From a bacterium (GTDB taxonomy: Bacteria > Zhuqueibacterota > QNDG01 > DSAB01): a stretch of 32,808 nt of DNA. The stretch lies in contig JAFGDT010000082.1 of the NCBI GenBank assembly GCA_016931965.1, forward strand, positions 1-32,808. The letters run 5' to 3'. The stretch's first letter is position 1. Each line of letters starts with the position of its first letter. The notes under the pieces are model-generated. The model ran no database searches. It worked only from the letters and a program-made list of their open reading frames with translations, and was not told the DNA's origin. Of the stretch, positions 31,517 through 32,808 are shown one piece after another. The position numbers and the translations under genes are program-made.

Positions 31517-32188
31517 TTATGATTTCTTTTTCAGGAGTTTTCTTTCACGGGCATATTCTACGGCTTCAAAGCGGTTATGCAATTGCAGTTTATCGAGAAT
31601 ATTATGAATATGATTTTTCACGGTCTGTGTTTCAATGAAAAGCCGTTTGGCAATTTCCTTGTTAGATAGGCCTTCATCGATCAGACTGATCACATCCAGT
31701 TCACGCCCGGTCAGTTTGACAAAATTGACCGGTATCTGTATTTTGCTTTCGCTTGTCAAATCCGCAATGCGGGAGAACAGGGAAGCCGCCATCCTTGGTG
31801 AACAAAATGCTTCGTTCCGATGAACCGATCGAATGGTCTCGACCAGATGGTCAAATGAGGATTCTTTTAATACATAACCATTAGCCCCAGCTTCGATACA
31901 TGCCATGATTTCATCGGTCAGGTCGACTAGTCCAAGGATAATTACCTTGACTTGCGGCAAGTCCTGGTGCAAAATTTGCGTTACCTCGAGCCCATCTTTG
32001 TCAGGCATGCCGATATCGATTAAAGCCACTTCCGGCTGCAAGTCTTTGATTTGTTCGAGAGCTTTACTACCATTTGGTGCTGTCCCGACAACAACAAAGT
32101 CTTCCTGTTCGCCCAACATGGAAACAAGACCTTCCAGAAGCAGGCAGTTGTCGTCTGCAATAAAAATACGAATGGATTTTTTGGCCAT
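31517..32188 (-). CDS. NarL/FixJ-family response regulator (LuxR-type HTH)
   Basis: 223 aa. Receiver domain (5-120) with D12-D13, phospho-acceptor D58 (ALIDIGMPDKDG) and K108 (GYVLKES). The switch Thr/Ser position is Gly86 (VIILGLVD), an unusual substitution. The C-terminal LuxR helix-turn-helix (about 158-215) reads LTGRELDVISLIDEGLSNKEIAKRL and TVKNHIHNILDKLQLHNR, the normal DNA-binding form. A partner kinase was not found in the window. Confidence 0.95.
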   Translation of the reverse strand: MAKKSIRIFIADDNCLLLEGLVSMLGEQEDFVVVGTAPNGSKALEQIKDLQPEVALIDIGMPDKDGLEVTQILHQDLPQVKVIILGLVDLTDEIMACIEAGANGYVLKESSFDHLVETIRSVHRNEAFCSPRMAASLFSRIADLTSESKIQIPVNFVKLTGRELDVISLIDEGLSNKEIAKRLFIETQTVKNHIHNILDKLQLHNRFEAVEYARERKLLKKKS

Positions 32189-32808
32189 AAAGGTGACCTT
32201 TGACTGAGGTAGTTCCTCTCAAGTACACAGAATACAAACAGCATACCAAAATAGGAGCGCATTTGATTGAATAATACTCTTGTCTAAGTTTTTATTCGGC
32301 AGTATTCAAAGAGACTTCAAATCCAATTACGATATCCGATGGTGAATGCTTATTGCTCTATAAAAAAATAATAGGTTAATGTCGAAAAAGCAAGTGGTAT
32401 TTCTGAAATTAAAGGCATTATTGGCCGGAATCTCAAGACTAAAATCATGCAATAAAAAGTCAGATCATCTTCTATCTTTTTAGAACTATATTTCAAAGTG
32501 CAACTCTGACCAACAATTATTTTATAAACTCTTTTTTCCATCACCAAATTGGTTATAACACCTGGTCCGGATATTAGCTAATTATCTAATTTTAGATTTC
32601 ATAAGGTCAAGTAAAAGTTTTCCTGTTTAACATCAAATTCATTTTGTTATTCGAATACTTACACCGTCGCAAAACCTATATCATAGTCCATGCTGCTATT
32701 CTATGAGTGAAAATTAAATTTATTAACTGAACTTTGGCAAAAATAATGATTTTGAATCATATTCAGGATTTCTTATTTTACGACAGAAGTAACAAAGCCT
32801 TAGGAGAG
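32189..32808. other. AT-rich region without a supported gene
   Basis: About 620 bases from the regulator start to the window end. The only sizeable open frame (32350-32547, minus) lacks a good ribosome site and family resemblance. No RNA gene, repeat or clear promoter was seen. Confidence 0.5.

Noticed and set aside
32350-32547. 65-codon minus-strand open frame near the right end
   Set aside because: No good ribosome site, no recognisable motif, AT-rich noise-like composition.

Overview
The window (about 40% GC by eye, with much poorer intergenic DNA) looks like a chromosomal segment of a Gram-negative, diderm bacterium. The diderm evidence is an OmpA-type outer-membrane protein with thrombospondin type-3 calcium repeats, lipoproteins with lipoboxes, a SurA-like chaperone domain, TatA and Sec signal peptides. 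A complete batA-batE type aerotolerance operon, TSP3-OmpA and ECF/anti-sigma cassettes recall the Bacteroidetes/FCB superphylum or related uncultivated candidate phyla, but no marker here fixes the phylum. No phage, transposase or CRISPR was found; the two tRNAs lack an encoded CCA.

Layout. 1-630: a repeat fragment, then rpmB with its own promoter and terminator. 628-1041: stand-alone receiver protein (minus). 1042-3992: AT-rich leader with nested inverted repeats, then a plus-strand run of a Pro-tailed membrane peptide, a polytopic membrane protein and an NtrC-like AAA+/Fis protein whose catalytic and sigma54-contact motifs are degenerate. 4063-13530 (minus): a nine-gene aerotolerance operon in transcription order moxR, DUF58, TPR/SurA-N lipoprotein, BatD-like protein, batA, batB, batC (TPR), batD, batE (TPR-SH3). 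13702-14703 is a further BatD-like gene upstream. 14868-18023: clpB and a TPR lipoprotein. 18167-19540s: TSP3-OmpA. 20227-25831 (minus): two consecutive ECF sigma/anti-sigma/exported-effector cassettes, each ending in a strong hairpin terminator and each preceded by a similar AAAC-N17-SGTC element.

26165-28869: a small membrane/coiled-coil protein, tRNA-His and tRNA-Glu, a cold-shock protein, a short tatA that starts at TTG and is followed by an in-frame tail after its stop, small hypothetical genes, an RRM protein and a KhpA-type KH protein: an unusual concentration of small RNA-binding proteins. 28972-32188 (minus): a B12-binding radical SAM enzyme, two tiny lysine-rich proteins, a receiver-like protein without its phospho-acceptor Asp, and a NarL-type response regulator.

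How they may work together. MoxR plus the VWA proteins BatA/BatB, DUF58 and the TPR/Bat periplasmic proteins are expected to form an envelope-stress/chaperone machine; ClpB next door handles cytoplasmic aggregates; the two ECF cassettes respond to envelope signals. The most novel-looking block is the peptide/membrane protein/degenerate NtrC trio at 1504-3992, whose function cannot be assigned from sequence alone.
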